Below are positions 8,450 to 18,333 of a DNA stretch of 64,000 nt, one piece after another. Every line of letters begins with the position of its first letter. Positions within the stretch are counted from its first letter, which is position 1. A program made the translations under genes and the position numbers. Origin of the DNA: Labilibacter marinus (lineage in GTDB: Bacteria; Bacteroidota; Bacteroidia; Bacteroidales; Marinilabiliaceae). Under the pieces are notes generated by a model, which had not been told where the DNA came from, searched no databases, and worked only from the letters and a program-made list of their open reading frames with translations. The DNA is taken from contig NZ_LXYE02000024.1 in the NCBI RefSeq assembly GCF_001659685.2, positions 186,001-250,000 of the forward strand. Direction: 5' to 3'.

Positions 8450-10225
8450 ATGAAAGTAAAATTATTAATTCATATAATATTGATTGTGCTAGGCACTAAC
8501 CTATTAGCACAAACATATCCGTTTGATTTACCTGCTAACTTAAACGCTAGCATAAATATAAAAAGTCAGTCCCAAGAAAAATACAATAATTTACTATTGG
8601 GTACTAATATTCATCATTTTACAAAAACAGAAGAGAAAGAGTTTGTAAATAAATTCGATCCAATTACGATACGTTTTCCTCATGGTCTTTGGTCCAATTG
8701 GTACGATTGGCGACGTGATGTAACAAGACTTTATGGAGACGAAAAATTTAATTATAAACAAGGAACTAATAACACATTAAAAGAGCAAACCGTGGGTATG
8801 CTTGCCAATATTTATGTGTTTGATACAAACAATATTAAAGTTGGTATAGATGGGGCTACAGAATTAAATACGAACAAAAAAAATAGTTCAGGAAAAGGTT
8901 TTGATATGATGTGGACCTTTAATATGAGTGCTGATGGTACTGATTTTAGCAATGGTTCTCCTGAAACTATGTTACGATATAATGATTTAATTCAGCGAGG
9001 TTTTGAAGTGAAAGACATTGAGTTGGGAAATGAATGTTTTTACCCAAATCAGCGTAGCTCTATTATTCCTAATGCGGAGGATTATATTGCAAGGGCTAAA
9101 TCGATGTCTGCAGCACTAAAAGCAGAAGATCCAAGCATTCGTGTTTCAATACCATTATTACGTAGAGATAGTTGGGCTAACCCTAATTGGAATACAGACT
9201 TAACTAGTGATCAATCTTATTTCGATGCCATATCGATACATACATATGTGGGGTCGGATCCAGATAATGCAGAAAATAGCGATGAAGCGTTTGGTACCGC
9301 CCTTACTGCTCGCAAGCACTTATTGGCATCAATTACTGAGTACCCGCATAAGGTAGCACCATCTAAACCTATTTGGTTAACAGAATGGGGTGTTAAGTCT
9401 GGTGGTCCTAATGCAGTATCGGCCTTAGGTGCTGTAGATTGCTTTTTAATGATGAGTGAAAATCAGGATATCTTTAACCGAGCTAACTGGTTTAGTACCA
9501 ACGGTAAGTTGAATTCAATGCTCGTTTGGGAAAAATACATAGATCATAATGATAAGGAAAAAGAAAGAATAAAATATCCTTTGGAGAAAACGCTGTTTGG
9601 TTCGGCTTATGAAATTACGCGTTCAGTATTAGAATATAGTACTTTAATTGAAGGATATGTTGATGTGCCAAATATAGTAGAAGGTGTTAAAGCTGTAAAT
9701 GCAAGAGTAGTTTTAAAAAGGGGAAAGACTACTGTATTTGTAGTAAATCTAACAGATCAAGAAGTTCCTTTCGAAATAAATATTGATGACCTTAATTACA
9801 TGGGTGATTTTGTACATAAGGCTTTATCTTTTTCGAGCATGGATGAAGAAATGGCCTTGGCGTTTGATGATGACCCCTTAAGTATAATTCAGGAAGGAAG
9901 TGGGAGTGTTAGTTTGCCAAAGTTCTCCATTAATACAATTGAACTATCCGATCTTGTAATTGAAAATGAGTTGGGAGTAAAGGATCTGCCTGAAATAGCC
10001 AATTTAAAAGTAAGCCCTAATCCTAGTGATGGTGTATTAAATGTTCAGTTAGGAGAAAGTAGTACTGCAAATTATAAATTGATTTCGCTAAGTGGAACAA
10101 AGGTAGTTAGTGGTACATTCTATTCTGAAGTTAAGCTACAACTAGATGATTATCATACAGGCATGTATTTATTAGAAATAACTACCTCAAAAGCCCGATC
10201 CGTGCAAAAAGTTATTTTTAAATAA
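8450..10225 (+). CDS. Clan GH-A glycoside hydrolase with T9SS type A sorting domain
   Basis: The ATG at 8450 directly precedes a typical signal peptide (MKVKLL..LLAQ); the in-frame TTG at 8411 would add 13 polar residues and is rejected. The mature protein has a TIM-barrel-like domain with IELGNEC (acid/base E195) and WLTEWG (nucleophile E312), resembling GH51/GH79/GH30-type clan GH-A enzymes, then a beta-sandwich. The last 80 residues or so (VSPNPSDG start, GMYLLEI, QKVIFK end) are a type A T9SS C-terminal domain, so the enzyme should be secreted across the outer membrane and probably held at the surface. Substrate unknown; an initial cleavage of the target polysaccharide is plausible. No terminator separates it from the gene at 6653. 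Confidence 0.72.
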   Translation: MKVKLLIHIILIVLGTNLLAQTYPFDLPANLNASINIKSQSQEKYNNLLLGTNIHHFTKTEEKEFVNKFDPITIRFPHGLWSNWYDWRRDVTRLYGDEKFNYKQGTNNTLKEQTVGMLANIYVFDTNNIKVGIDGATELNTNKKNSSGKGFDMMWTFNMSADGTDFSNGSPETMLRYNDLIQRGFEVKDIELGNECFYPNQRSSIIPNAEDYIARAKSMSAALKAEDPSIRVSIPLLRRDSWANPNWNTDLTSDQSYFDAISIHTYVGSDPDNAENSDEAFGTALTARKHLLASITEYPHKVAPSKPIWLTEWGVKSGGPNAVSALGAVDCFLMMSENQDIFNRANWFSTNGKLNSMLVWEKYIDHNDKEKERIKYPLEKTLFGSAYEITRSVLEYSTLIEGYVDVPNIVEGVKAVNARVVLKRGKTTVFVVNLTDQEVPFEINIDDLNYMGDFVHKALSFSSMDEEMALAFDDDPLSIIQEGSGSVSLPKFSINTIELSDLVIENELGVKDLPEIANLKVSPNPSDGVLNVQLGESSTANYKLISLSGTKVVSGTFYSEVKLQLDDYHTGMYLLEITTSKARSVQKVIFK

Positions 10226-10373
10226 TATGATGTTTTAACACATTGAGCATGTGTAGGTATAGGGATATTTGTTTGAGTTAAGTGGGGCATGTTTATTAAT
10301 TAATAAGCACGTAAGAGGTATTTATTCTTCATGCTGGTTCAATTATTGTTTAAATAATTGAAGATCCATTTAC

Positions 10374-10478
10374 ATTGAAAATAAACATCAAATTGATATA
10401 TACATTCAATTTTGAAGCTAGCTTTTAAGTAATTGGTTTATCTATTCAATAATTTACATGAAGATGAGTGTAAATTTG
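10374..10478 (+). promoter_or_regulatory. Regulatory module copy D upstream of the second GH2 gene
   Basis: A 37-bp dyad spans 10374-10410 with arms ATTGAAAATAAA and TATACATTCAAT (9 of 12 positions pair). The conserved block begins at 10422 (CTTTTAAGTAATTGG). TAAATTTG at 10471-10478 starts 79 bp from the dyad centre at 10392. It occupies most of the 298-bp gap before the GH2 gene; no small gene is visible there. Confidence 0.72.
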
Positions 10479-10523
10479 AATAGTAGCGATAACGAATAAA
10501 ATAATTTACCAATAACATAAAAA

Positions 10524-12545
10524 ATGTTGAAACACATACTTTTAATTGGTCTTCTACTTACAATTACTTTTAGCTTATCGGCAGAAAGAACAATAAAATT
10601 ATTAAATAATAATTGGGCTTTCACCTATGGTTATGAGGTTAAACGAAACGTTTCAGAAAGAGTGGATATTCCTCATACCTGGAATGCCATTGATGCGCAT
10701 TCTGGAACGTTGGACTATTATAGAGGAATAGGAAATTACGAAAAAGAAGTTTTTATAAAAGAAGAATGGCAAGGGAAACGTTTATTCATAAAGTTTTATG
10801 GGGTTAATACCATTGCCAATGTTTTTATTAATGGAAAACATATAGGTGAGCACAGAGGTGGTTATACTGCTTTTAATTTTGAGTTGACCGATAAAGTTGA
10901 ATATGGGGATAAAAATACCATTATGGTAAGAGCTAATAATGCGCCTCAATTAGATATTATGCCTTTGTTAGGAGACTTTAATTTTTATGGAGGAATATAC
11001 CGTGATGTAGAATTAATGATTACAGAACAAGCCATTATTTCACCTTTAGATTACGCTTCGTCTGGGGTTTATCTCACGCAAACAAAAGTTACTAACGATC
11101 AGGCACAAGTAGAAGCTTTGGTTAAAATATCTAATCCTAAAAACTTAAAAGGACTAGAATTGGAACTAAGCGTATTGGATGGTAAATCGACTATTCTTAA
11201 AAAAGATATTAATGTGTCGGCGCATCAAACGGAGGTGAAAATACCTTTTGAAATTAATAATCCTCACTTATGGAACGGAGTGAGAGACCCTTTTATGTAT
11301 CAAGTAAAAGTTTCCTTAAAAAAAGGTAATCATGTTAGTGATCAAGTTACGCAAGCTCTTGGCTTAAGATATTACCATGTGGATGCCAATAAGGGATTTT
11401 TTCTGAATGGAGAACATCTTACATTACGAGGAGTTTGTCGTCATCAAGATAGAGCAATAGTTGGTAACGCCTTACGTAAGGAACATCATGATGAGGATTT
11501 AGTCATGATGCAAGAGATGGGAGCCAATGCTATACGATTATCGCATTATCCTAATGACCCATACGTGTATGATATGCTCGATAAAGCTGGTTTTGTAACT
11601 TGGTCAGAGATACCATTTGTTGGGCCAGGAGGATATCGCGACAAGGGTTTCGTGAATCAGGAATCATTTAAGGATAATGGTAAGCAACAACTTATCGAAA
11701 TGATTCGTCAGCAATATAACCATCCTTCCATTTGTTTTTGGGGATTGTATAATGAGCTAAAGACTACTGGTGATAATCCAATTGAGTATGTTAATGAGTT
11801 ACAAGCTTTGGTTAAGCAAGAAGATTCGAGTAGAATTACTACAGCTGCCAGTAATACAGGTGATCACAAGCTTCATGAAATTACGGATCTGATTGCTTGG
11901 AATCGTTATTTTGGATGGTATAAAGGTGTGCCTTCAGATATTAGTGTTTGGTTGGATGGCGTGCACAAAGAGCGTCCAGATTTTAAAATTGGTTTAAGCG
12001 AATATGGAGCAGGTGCAAGTGCTTTTCATCATGAGAATGAACTTAAAAAACCTAAAGCTCCAGGACGCTGGCATCCAGAAAAATGGCAAGCGCATTATCA
12101 TGAAGAATATTGGAAAGTGATAGATGCTCGTCCGTATGTTTGGGGAAGTTTTATATGGAATATGTTTGATTTTGGAGCTGTGCATCGTTCCGAAGGAGAG
12201 ACCATTGGTGAGAATGATAAAGGTTTAGTAACTTTTGATAGAAAGATTAAAAAGGATGCTTTTTATTTCTATAAAGCCAATTGGAACAAGGAGGATAAAT
12301 TTGTATACATCACTGAAAATAGGTACAAAGTGCGTGATGAGGCGAAAACTCAGGTTAGAGTTTATTCTAATTGTAAAGAAGTGGAACTTTTTATCAATGG
12401 TATATCCTTGGGTAAAACACAAGGTGACTATGGAATTTTTATTTGGGATAATGTAATTCTTAGGGAAGGAAATAATATCATTGAAGTAAAGGCGAATCTA
12501 AAAAAAGAAAAAATATCAGATCAATGCACTTGGACTTTACAATAA
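10524..12545 (+). CDS. GH2 family glycoside hydrolase (beta-galactosidase/beta-glucuronidase type)
   Basis: The 673-residue protein has a signal peptide ending near LSAE and is short for GH2. It contains the jelly roll (about 25-165), immunoglobulin-like domain (about 170-275), TIM barrel (about 280-575) and one small terminal beta-domain. Both catalytic motifs are canonical: FWGLYNE gives acid/base E411, and LSEYGAG gives nucleophile E493. The absence of a lipobox and T9SS tail suggests a periplasmic exo-enzyme working on imported oligosaccharides. It is the first gene after module D, and the gene at 12622 follows after 76 bp, so the two probably form an operon ended by the hairpin at 14292. 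Confidence 0.88.
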   Translation: MLKHILLIGLLLTITFSLSAERTIKLLNNNWAFTYGYEVKRNVSERVDIPHTWNAIDAHSGTLDYYRGIGNYEKEVFIKEEWQGKRLFIKFYGVNTIANVFINGKHIGEHRGGYTAFNFELTDKVEYGDKNTIMVRANNAPQLDIMPLLGDFNFYGGIYRDVELMITEQAIISPLDYASSGVYLTQTKVTNDQAQVEALVKISNPKNLKGLELELSVLDGKSTILKKDINVSAHQTEVKIPFEINNPHLWNGVRDPFMYQVKVSLKKGNHVSDQVTQALGLRYYHVDANKGFFLNGEHLTLRGVCRHQDRAIVGNALRKEHHDEDLVMMQEMGANAIRLSHYPNDPYVYDMLDKAGFVTWSEIPFVGPGGYRDKGFVNQESFKDNGKQQLIEMIRQQYNHPSICFWGLYNELKTTGDNPIEYVNELQALVKQEDSSRITTAASNTGDHKLHEITDLIAWNRYFGWYKGVPSDISVWLDGVHKERPDFKIGLSEYGAGASAFHHENELKKPKAPGRWHPEKWQAHYHEEYWKVIDARPYVWGSFIWNMFDFGAVHRSEGETIGENDKGLVTFDRKIKKDAFYFYKANWNKEDKFVYITENRYKVRDEAKTQVRVYSNCKEVELFINGISLGKTQGDYGIFIWDNVILREGNNIIEVKANLKKEKISDQCTWTLQ

Positions 12546-12621
12546 ATCATTATGTGGTTTTATAATGAGTTCTGAAGTCTTTGTTGTGTTTAATTTTAGT
12601 TAATAAATAAAGAATTTATCA

Positions 12622-14274
12622 ATGAAAGTCAGATTTTTAAGAGAAGTTGGAGGAGTGTTAGTATTGATGCTCATGTTTGTGGCTTGTTCAAGTGATGAGG
12701 GTATAGAAAAACCATCGGAGCCAGAAGAGGAAACACCTAACGATAACGAAGGTATAGTAGTTGATCCAACTAAAGTTATAAACGTTAATACAGATGCTGT
12801 AGTAGGGCAGATGTATAATTTTTGGTCTACTCGTCCAATGATTAATCAAACTAGATTTGTTAGTTCAGGTTTTACAGATGGTTTAGTAAGTATAAAGCCT
12901 TATGTAAAAAGCTATAACCTAGTAAGGGTTTTGGGCGGAAGAACCGATCATAAAAACGATTTTTATAAAGGGTTAGATGATCAGGGCAATATTATAACCG
13001 ATTTTACGGGGTTGTTAAGCAGTATGCGTGGATTTATGGCAACTGGTTTTAAGCCAAGAATTGTATTAGATAATGTACCATGGGAAATGAATGCTATTCA
13101 GGAAGAAAATACCTACGGAAATACTAATCCTCCTGATGCTTATGATGTTTGGCGACAATACATTAATGCTTTTCTACAAACCTTGATTGACGAATTTGGT
13201 TATGATGAAGTAAAAACTTGGCGTTTTAGAGTGGGAACAGAGCCTAATTATACGCCACACCATTGGAATGGAACCAAAGAAGAGTATTTTAAGCACTATG
13301 ATATTACTGTGGATGAAGTACTAAAGTTAATTCCTGATGCGATTATTGGCCCTGGTAATATGTTAACAGAAAATGTGGCCACATTTACTACTGAATTAAT
13401 TGACCATTGTGCGAATGGCACTAACTATGCAACAGGAGAAACTGGAACTAGAATGAGCTATTTTTGCCTTTCTTACTATGAAAAAATAGATAATAATACC
13501 ATTAAGTTTCCAGAAACAGTTGAGCCATATCGACAAAAATTAAATAGTTATTCTCAGTTTGCAAATATTCCTTTCGATATTCAGGAGTTTGGAGTTTTAA
13601 GGGATGAAAATGGAAATAGAGGACTGAGTTTAAGTGATGCAACCGATTTTGGTGCTAGTTGGTATGCAACTATTGCTGATTTAGCATACAAATATAAAGT
13701 AACTGAAATTTATGATTGGGGTCAAGAATCAACTGATGGCTTGTCTACATCAAGAAGAAATGTAACTACCATGCTGTTGAAGATGGAAGATGGAGATAGA
13801 CTTGCTGCTACCCATAATGTTTCGGGATATGTTGGCGCTATACCAGTAGTAAAAAACGGTAGAATCTATTTGTTAATCTATAACCATAATACAACAAGAA
13901 ACAGCACAGCTAAGAAAACCTTGTTTCCTAAAATTGAAGGAGCCATAGTAGATGGTAGTGAAAATTGGAAGATGAACGAATGGACTGTAGATAAAACGCA
14001 TGGTACTTTTATGCATGAACTTTATAGTGATGTAAGAGCCGCGGGTATAACTAATAAAAGTAACGGGCGAATTTATGGAAATAGGCCAGATGATTACTTT
14101 AATGACGGTTGGGAAGACGTATTTGATGCCAACAAAGCTAAGTACACAACTTTGTCGCAGTTACCACAAACTATTAGTAGTTCAAAAATTGGTGTAGCGG
14201 ATGATGGAAGTATAACACTAAAGGTAGAATTAGAACCACATGCTGTAAAATTAATTGAACTTATCCCTCAGTAA
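12622..14274 (+). CDS. GH39-like clan GH-A glycoside hydrolase, lipoprotein, paralogue 2
   Basis: The 550-residue protein begins with a lipoprotein signal peptide (FVACSS, Cys about 22) followed by an acidic Glu/Pro-rich linker, typical of surface lipoproteins. The catalytic domain carries RFRVGTEPN (acid/base E207), closer to the canonical NEPN of GH39 than its paralogues, and FDIQEFG (nucleophile E322). A beta-sandwich makes up the C-terminal region. It shares the VRMIGG/VRVLGG start and the HHWNGT/DHWRGT motif with the genes at 6653 and 19483, so all three are one family. Known GH39 enzymes include beta-xylosidases; the activity here is unknown. Downstream is a strong hairpin. Confidence 0.7.
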   Translation: MKVRFLREVGGVLVLMLMFVACSSDEGIEKPSEPEEETPNDNEGIVVDPTKVINVNTDAVVGQMYNFWSTRPMINQTRFVSSGFTDGLVSIKPYVKSYNLVRVLGGRTDHKNDFYKGLDDQGNIITDFTGLLSSMRGFMATGFKPRIVLDNVPWEMNAIQEENTYGNTNPPDAYDVWRQYINAFLQTLIDEFGYDEVKTWRFRVGTEPNYTPHHWNGTKEEYFKHYDITVDEVLKLIPDAIIGPGNMLTENVATFTTELIDHCANGTNYATGETGTRMSYFCLSYYEKIDNNTIKFPETVEPYRQKLNSYSQFANIPFDIQEFGVLRDENGNRGLSLSDATDFGASWYATIADLAYKYKVTEIYDWGQESTDGLSTSRRNVTTMLLKMEDGDRLAATHNVSGYVGAIPVVKNGRIYLLIYNHNTTRNSTAKKTLFPKIEGAIVDGSENWKMNEWTVDKTHGTFMHELYSDVRAAGITNKSNGRIYGNRPDDYFNDGWEDVFDANKAKYTTLSQLPQTISSSKIGVADDGSITLKVELEPHAVKLIELIPQ

Positions 14275-14291
14275 ATCTGAATATAAAAACT

Positions 14292-14334
14292 GTTTATTGG
14301 GTAGGTATTTATAAAAAGTACCTATCCAATAAAC
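14292..14334 (+). terminator. Long hairpin terminator after the GH39-like lipoprotein gene
   Basis: GTTTATTGGGTAGGTA (14292-14307) pairs with TACCTATCCAATAAAC (14319-14334), 15 of 16 Watson-Crick plus one G-U pair. It begins 18 bp after the stop codon. The T run behind it is weak (TGTATTTAAT), so it could act as a processing or mRNA-stabilising stem as well as a terminator. Confidence 0.65.
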
Positions 14335-14449
14335 TGTATTTAATACCATACAATAAGCCTCTTCTTTGCGTTTTAAGAACCTCCATAATTAAAGAGGAGT
14401 TGGAACTTATTATACTCCAAAAATAAAAATACCAGATATACCAATACGT

Positions 14450-17400
14450 ATGAGACGCGTTACTTCTTTCATAAATATTCCAACTACCATTATTTCTTTA
14501 TTGCTATTTTTTCAAGTCACCTTGGCAGATGATGGATTAAAACAAGGGTTTAAAAATCCACCACCAGCTGCAAAAGTGCGAACATGGTGGCATTGGATGA
14601 ATGGGAACATAAGCAAAGAGGGAATTACTGCTGATCTGGAAGCGATGAAAAAGGTGGGCATACAAGAGGCTCAAATTTTCAATGCAAACATAGGGATTCC
14701 TCAAGGATCTGCTGTTTATTTAGGCGAAGAGTGGTTGGAGTTATTTAAATTTGCAGCTCTAGAAGCACAGCGCTTAAACCTAGAGTTAGCGTTTCATAAT
14801 TGCCCAGGTTGGTCGTCGAGTGGTGGTCCGTGGATTACTCCTGAATATGCCATGCAAACATTAGTATATAGCGAAGTTACTCATCAAGGAGGAAAACCAT
14901 TTAAAGGGCATTTACCACAGCCTGAAACTAATCTGAATTATTACAAAGACATTGCAGTATTGGTTTTCCCAAAACCAGAAAGTAATCTAAGAATTAATGA
15001 TATAGATTATAAAAGTCTGTCCAGCAGAATTCGTAATCATCTAGAGCCGGAAACAAAGTTAATACCAACATCTGCTACAATAAAAAAGTCAGTTATAATA
15101 GATTTAACATCAAACCTTGGTGATGATGGCTTTTTGGAATGGAACGCTCCTGAAGGTGAATGGGTTATTTTACGAATTGGCCATACGCCAACGGGTAAAA
15201 AAAATATAGCTGCACCTGATAATGGAAAGGGGTTGGAGTGTGATAAAATGAGCCGAGATGCTGTGGATGTATTTTGGAAAGGAGGTATAAGTCCAATAAT
15301 AGAAAAGTTGGATACGCTGGTAGGGTCGGTGCTTAAAAATTGCATTATTGATAGTTACGAAGTAGGCTGTGCTAATTGGACACCTGGTTTTGATACTTCA
15401 TTTAATCGCTTGCGAGGTTACGATTGTAAGTTGTTTCTTCCAGCATTGGCAGGCTATTATGTGGAAAGTGGCGAGATAAGTGAACGCTTTTTATCGGATT
15501 TTAGACGAACCATTGGCGATTTAATGGCTGAAAATTACTATGCTTATTTTAGGGATAAATGCCACGAGCATAAGATGACTTTTTCTGTAGAGCCGTATTG
15601 GGGACCTTTTGATAATATGCAAGTAGGTGCAACTGGAGATATTGTGATGAGTGAATTTTGGAGTGGAGAATTAGCCTTTTTTGACTCTCCTAAATTTGTT
15701 GCCTCCATTGCCAAATTAAATGGCAGTTCGATTGTTGGAGCAGAAGCTTTTACGGATATTGGAGGGTGGTCGCGTCATCCATCCGATTTAAAGGCAATCG
15801 GCGATATGGCATGGGCACAGGGCATCAATCGTTTTATCTTTCATACGTATGTACATCAGCCATGGAATGTTGCGCCCGGTCTTGCTTTAGGCCCCTTTGG
15901 TATTGATTTTAACCGTTTGAATACTTGGTGGAATCAGGGTTCAAGTTTTCTAGATTATATTGCTCGTGGGCAATTCCTTCTTCAGTCAGGAACGCCATGT
16001 GCAGATATATTGTTGTATACAGGAGAGTCGTCACCTAATGATGGTTTACTAATGCCTGAAATAAAGTCCTGGGGATATGACTACGATTTAATCGGTAGAA
16101 ATAAATTACAAGAATTAAGTGTAAAAGATGGATTGATTTGTACACCTTATGGAGCAAAATATCATGTGCTAGTACTTCCAGAAACGATATGGATTACTCC
16201 AGAAACATTAAAAGTAATTGAAAAATTAGCTAGGTCTGGAGGAACAATACTTGGTAATAAAACAGCAAAATCGCCTAGTTTAAAGAATTATCCGAATAGT
16301 GATGTGGAAGTATCAACCCTGTCGGAACAATTGTGGGAAGAAAATCTTATAAAAGAAGTCTCGGTAGTTAAGTTCTTAAAAAGTGGAAGGATTCTACCCG
16401 ATTTCACCATTGAAGACGGAGGAAGCGATCAGGTAGATTTTATTCATAGAAAGACGGAAGAATCGGATATTTATTTTGTGTTAAATTCACGAAAAGAACC
16501 GCGAACCATAAAGTGCCGTTTCAGAATAGAAAATAAGCAACCTGAACTTTGGGATGCTGAAACGGGAGAAATATTACCCGCGACAGTATGGAAAGAGAAT
16601 GGTGATGGAACAACTTCAGTAACGATTCAATTAGCTCAGGCAGGTTCAGTATTTGTAGTTTTTAGAGAGCCAATATCACCTTTCGCGCACATAAGCGATG
16701 TTACAATACGTTGTGAAAGGCAGGATTTAAAGCCTCTGATAGATTTAAAAATTATTAAAGCCGAATATGGCGTGTTTTTACCCGATGGCTTGGTGGATGT
16801 TACGGAGGAGGTAAAAAAGAAGGTGGAAAATAATGCTTTAAGTGTTATTGCAAACAGAAGTCTTTGTTCTTGCGATCCAGCTCCTGGTTATAAAAAGGAA
16901 CTGCGCTTAGAATATAAATTAGGAGATAAACTTTATGAGATTTATGCCAAGGAAAAAGAACTTGTAAATATTGCTGCTAATAATAGCGAAGAATTAAAAA
17001 TTATTAAGGCCGTATTTGGAAAGTTTGAAAGAGGAATAGCTGGCATTCCACCCAATAATCCAGTGTATGATGTAACTGAACAAGTACAGTCGAAACTTGC
17101 ATCAGGCTTATATGAAATGCCTGTGGATGACAGTTTTATTAAAGAGGAGGGGATTAGCAGTCAAAAACAAACTTTACGTGTGGTATATATGGCAAAAGGA
17201 GAAAATCATACGGTTAATATTCCTAAAGGAGGTAGCTTAAAATTATTGCAGCCGTCCGCAACATCTAAGTTAATCTCCATGAATGGTGAAGATCTTTGGT
17301 TAACCCCTTATATTGGCGAATTAAACTATACTTCATCGTACGGTAATCATAAAACCATAAAGGTAGATTCGGTTCCTAAGGCGATTGAGTTAACTGGATT

Positions 17401-17950
17401 ATGGGAATTGCAATTTCCAATACAACATAAGGCAACGATAAAAGAAAAAACGAAGGAACTGAATTCATGGTCTATATCAGATAATGAGAAGATTCGACAT
17501 TTTTCTGGAACGGCAACATATGCAATGCGGTTTAACCTTCCTAAAGAATTGCTTAAACCGCAAAACTCACTAGAACTTGATTTGGGCAGTGTGTTTGTTA
17601 TGGCAGAAGTCTTTTTGAATGGAGAAAATATGGGTGTTTTATGGAGGGCACCTTATAGAATTAATATAGATAATAACGTTAAAGTTGGTGTAAATAAGCT
17701 TGAAGTTAAAGTAACTAACCTATGGACAAATCGCTTGATAGGAGATGAAAGTTTTACAAAAGATTTTGAAAGGAGAGGTGCAAATATTAAACAATGGCCA
17801 AACTGGCTGTTGAATAACACTCCACGCCCAAGTAAACGTCAAACTTTTTCTTCTTTTAGGCACTGGAATAAAGATTCAGAATTACTACCCTCTGGAATGA
17901 TTGGACCCGTGTTAATTCGTTCGTATAAAGTAGTTCAGCTTCCTAAGTAA
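14450..17950 (+). CDS. GH106 family alpha-L-rhamnosidase
   Basis: The 1166-residue protein has a signal peptide (cleavage near TLAD, about 26) and a GH106 N-terminal barrel. WWHWMNGNISKEGI, ADLEAMKKVGI and QIFNANIG near residues 44-85 are hallmarks of the family, as is HNCPGWSSSGGPWI around 115-128. The middle contains further beta-sandwich domains, and the C-terminal 160 residues form a jelly-roll resembling the GH2 sugar-binding domain (LGSVFVMAEVFLNGENMG, LWRAPYRI). Length is normal for the family. GH106 enzymes release L-rhamnose from rhamnogalacturonans and related glycans. With no lipobox or T9SS tail it is probably periplasmic. None of the five modules lies immediately upstream; the 14275-14449 gap holds only the hairpin. 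Confidence 0.88.
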   Translation: MRRVTSFINIPTTIISLLLFFQVTLADDGLKQGFKNPPPAAKVRTWWHWMNGNISKEGITADLEAMKKVGIQEAQIFNANIGIPQGSAVYLGEEWLELFKFAALEAQRLNLELAFHNCPGWSSSGGPWITPEYAMQTLVYSEVTHQGGKPFKGHLPQPETNLNYYKDIAVLVFPKPESNLRINDIDYKSLSSRIRNHLEPETKLIPTSATIKKSVIIDLTSNLGDDGFLEWNAPEGEWVILRIGHTPTGKKNIAAPDNGKGLECDKMSRDAVDVFWKGGISPIIEKLDTLVGSVLKNCIIDSYEVGCANWTPGFDTSFNRLRGYDCKLFLPALAGYYVESGEISERFLSDFRRTIGDLMAENYYAYFRDKCHEHKMTFSVEPYWGPFDNMQVGATGDIVMSEFWSGELAFFDSPKFVASIAKLNGSSIVGAEAFTDIGGWSRHPSDLKAIGDMAWAQGINRFIFHTYVHQPWNVAPGLALGPFGIDFNRLNTWWNQGSSFLDYIARGQFLLQSGTPCADILLYTGESSPNDGLLMPEIKSWGYDYDLIGRNKLQELSVKDGLICTPYGAKYHVLVLPETIWITPETLKVIEKLARSGGTILGNKTAKSPSLKNYPNSDVEVSTLSEQLWEENLIKEVSVVKFLKSGRILPDFTIEDGGSDQVDFIHRKTEESDIYFVLNSRKEPRTIKCRFRIENKQPELWDAETGEILPATVWKENGDGTTSVTIQLAQAGSVFVVFREPISPFAHISDVTIRCERQDLKPLIDLKIIKAEYGVFLPDGLVDVTEEVKKKVENNALSVIANRSLCSCDPAPGYKKELRLEYKLGDKLYEIYAKEKELVNIAANNSEELKIIKAVFGKFERGIAGIPPNNPVYDVTEQVQSKLASGLYEMPVDDSFIKEEGISSQKQTLRVVYMAKGENHTVNIPKGGSLKLLQPSATSKLISMNGEDLWLTPYIGELNYTSSYGNHKTIKVDSVPKAIELTGLWELQFPIQHKATIKEKTKELNSWSISDNEKIRHFSGTATYAMRFNLPKELLKPQNSLELDLGSVFVMAEVFLNGENMGVLWRAPYRINIDNNVKVGVNKLEVKVTNLWTNRLIGDESFTKDFERRGANIKQWPNWLLNNTPRPSKRQTFSSFRHWNKDSELLPSGMIGPVLIRSYKVVQLPK

Positions 17951-18112
17951 TTTTGAGTGGAGATATGCTTTAGCAATAATCTCGCATTAGACTCTATTAA
18001 TCCAAAAATGTAATGCCTTAATTATTACACATGTAATTCTTTCAGCTGATGGTAGAATAGGTGTTTTTCTTGAGTGAATGCAATACATCAAATAAAGAAT
18101 AAATAGATCATC

Positions 18113-18217
18113 ATTGTATTTATACATCATATTGATATATAAATGCAATAATGATGTATCATTTAAAGTTTTTGAGTTATTCTTTCAACAACAAAACTCA
18201 CTATAGTAATAAATTTG
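18113..18217 (+). promoter_or_regulatory. Regulatory module copy B upstream of the small T9SS protein
   Basis: This copy has the best long dyad: ATTGTATTTATA (18113-18124) against TATAAATGCAAT (18138-18149), 11 of 12 pairs, centred at 18131. The conserved block starts at 18161 (ATTTAAAGTTTTTGAG, then TTCTTTCAACAAC). TAAATTTG lies at 18210-18217, 79 bp from the centre. The rest of the gap from 17951 to 18333 shows no gene. Confidence 0.78.
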
Positions 18218-18333
18218 GATAAGGTAAATCAGTAAGATGTAGATGATTACGAAAAGTAGTTTAAAATTACATAACGTTTTTAAATACTTACTGTAAATTA
18301 ATATTTTATTACTAATCAATTAAATTGAAAAAA

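Noticed and set aside
10238-10254. Terminator after the T9SS clan GH-A gene
   Set aside because: ACACAT/ATGTGT gives only six pairs with no T tract behind it. Too weak to call.
12235-12456. Open frame of 73 codons on the + strand within the GH2 gene
   Set aside because: It is an out-of-frame shadow of the GH2 C-terminal domain, with no ribosome-binding site and no recognisable product.
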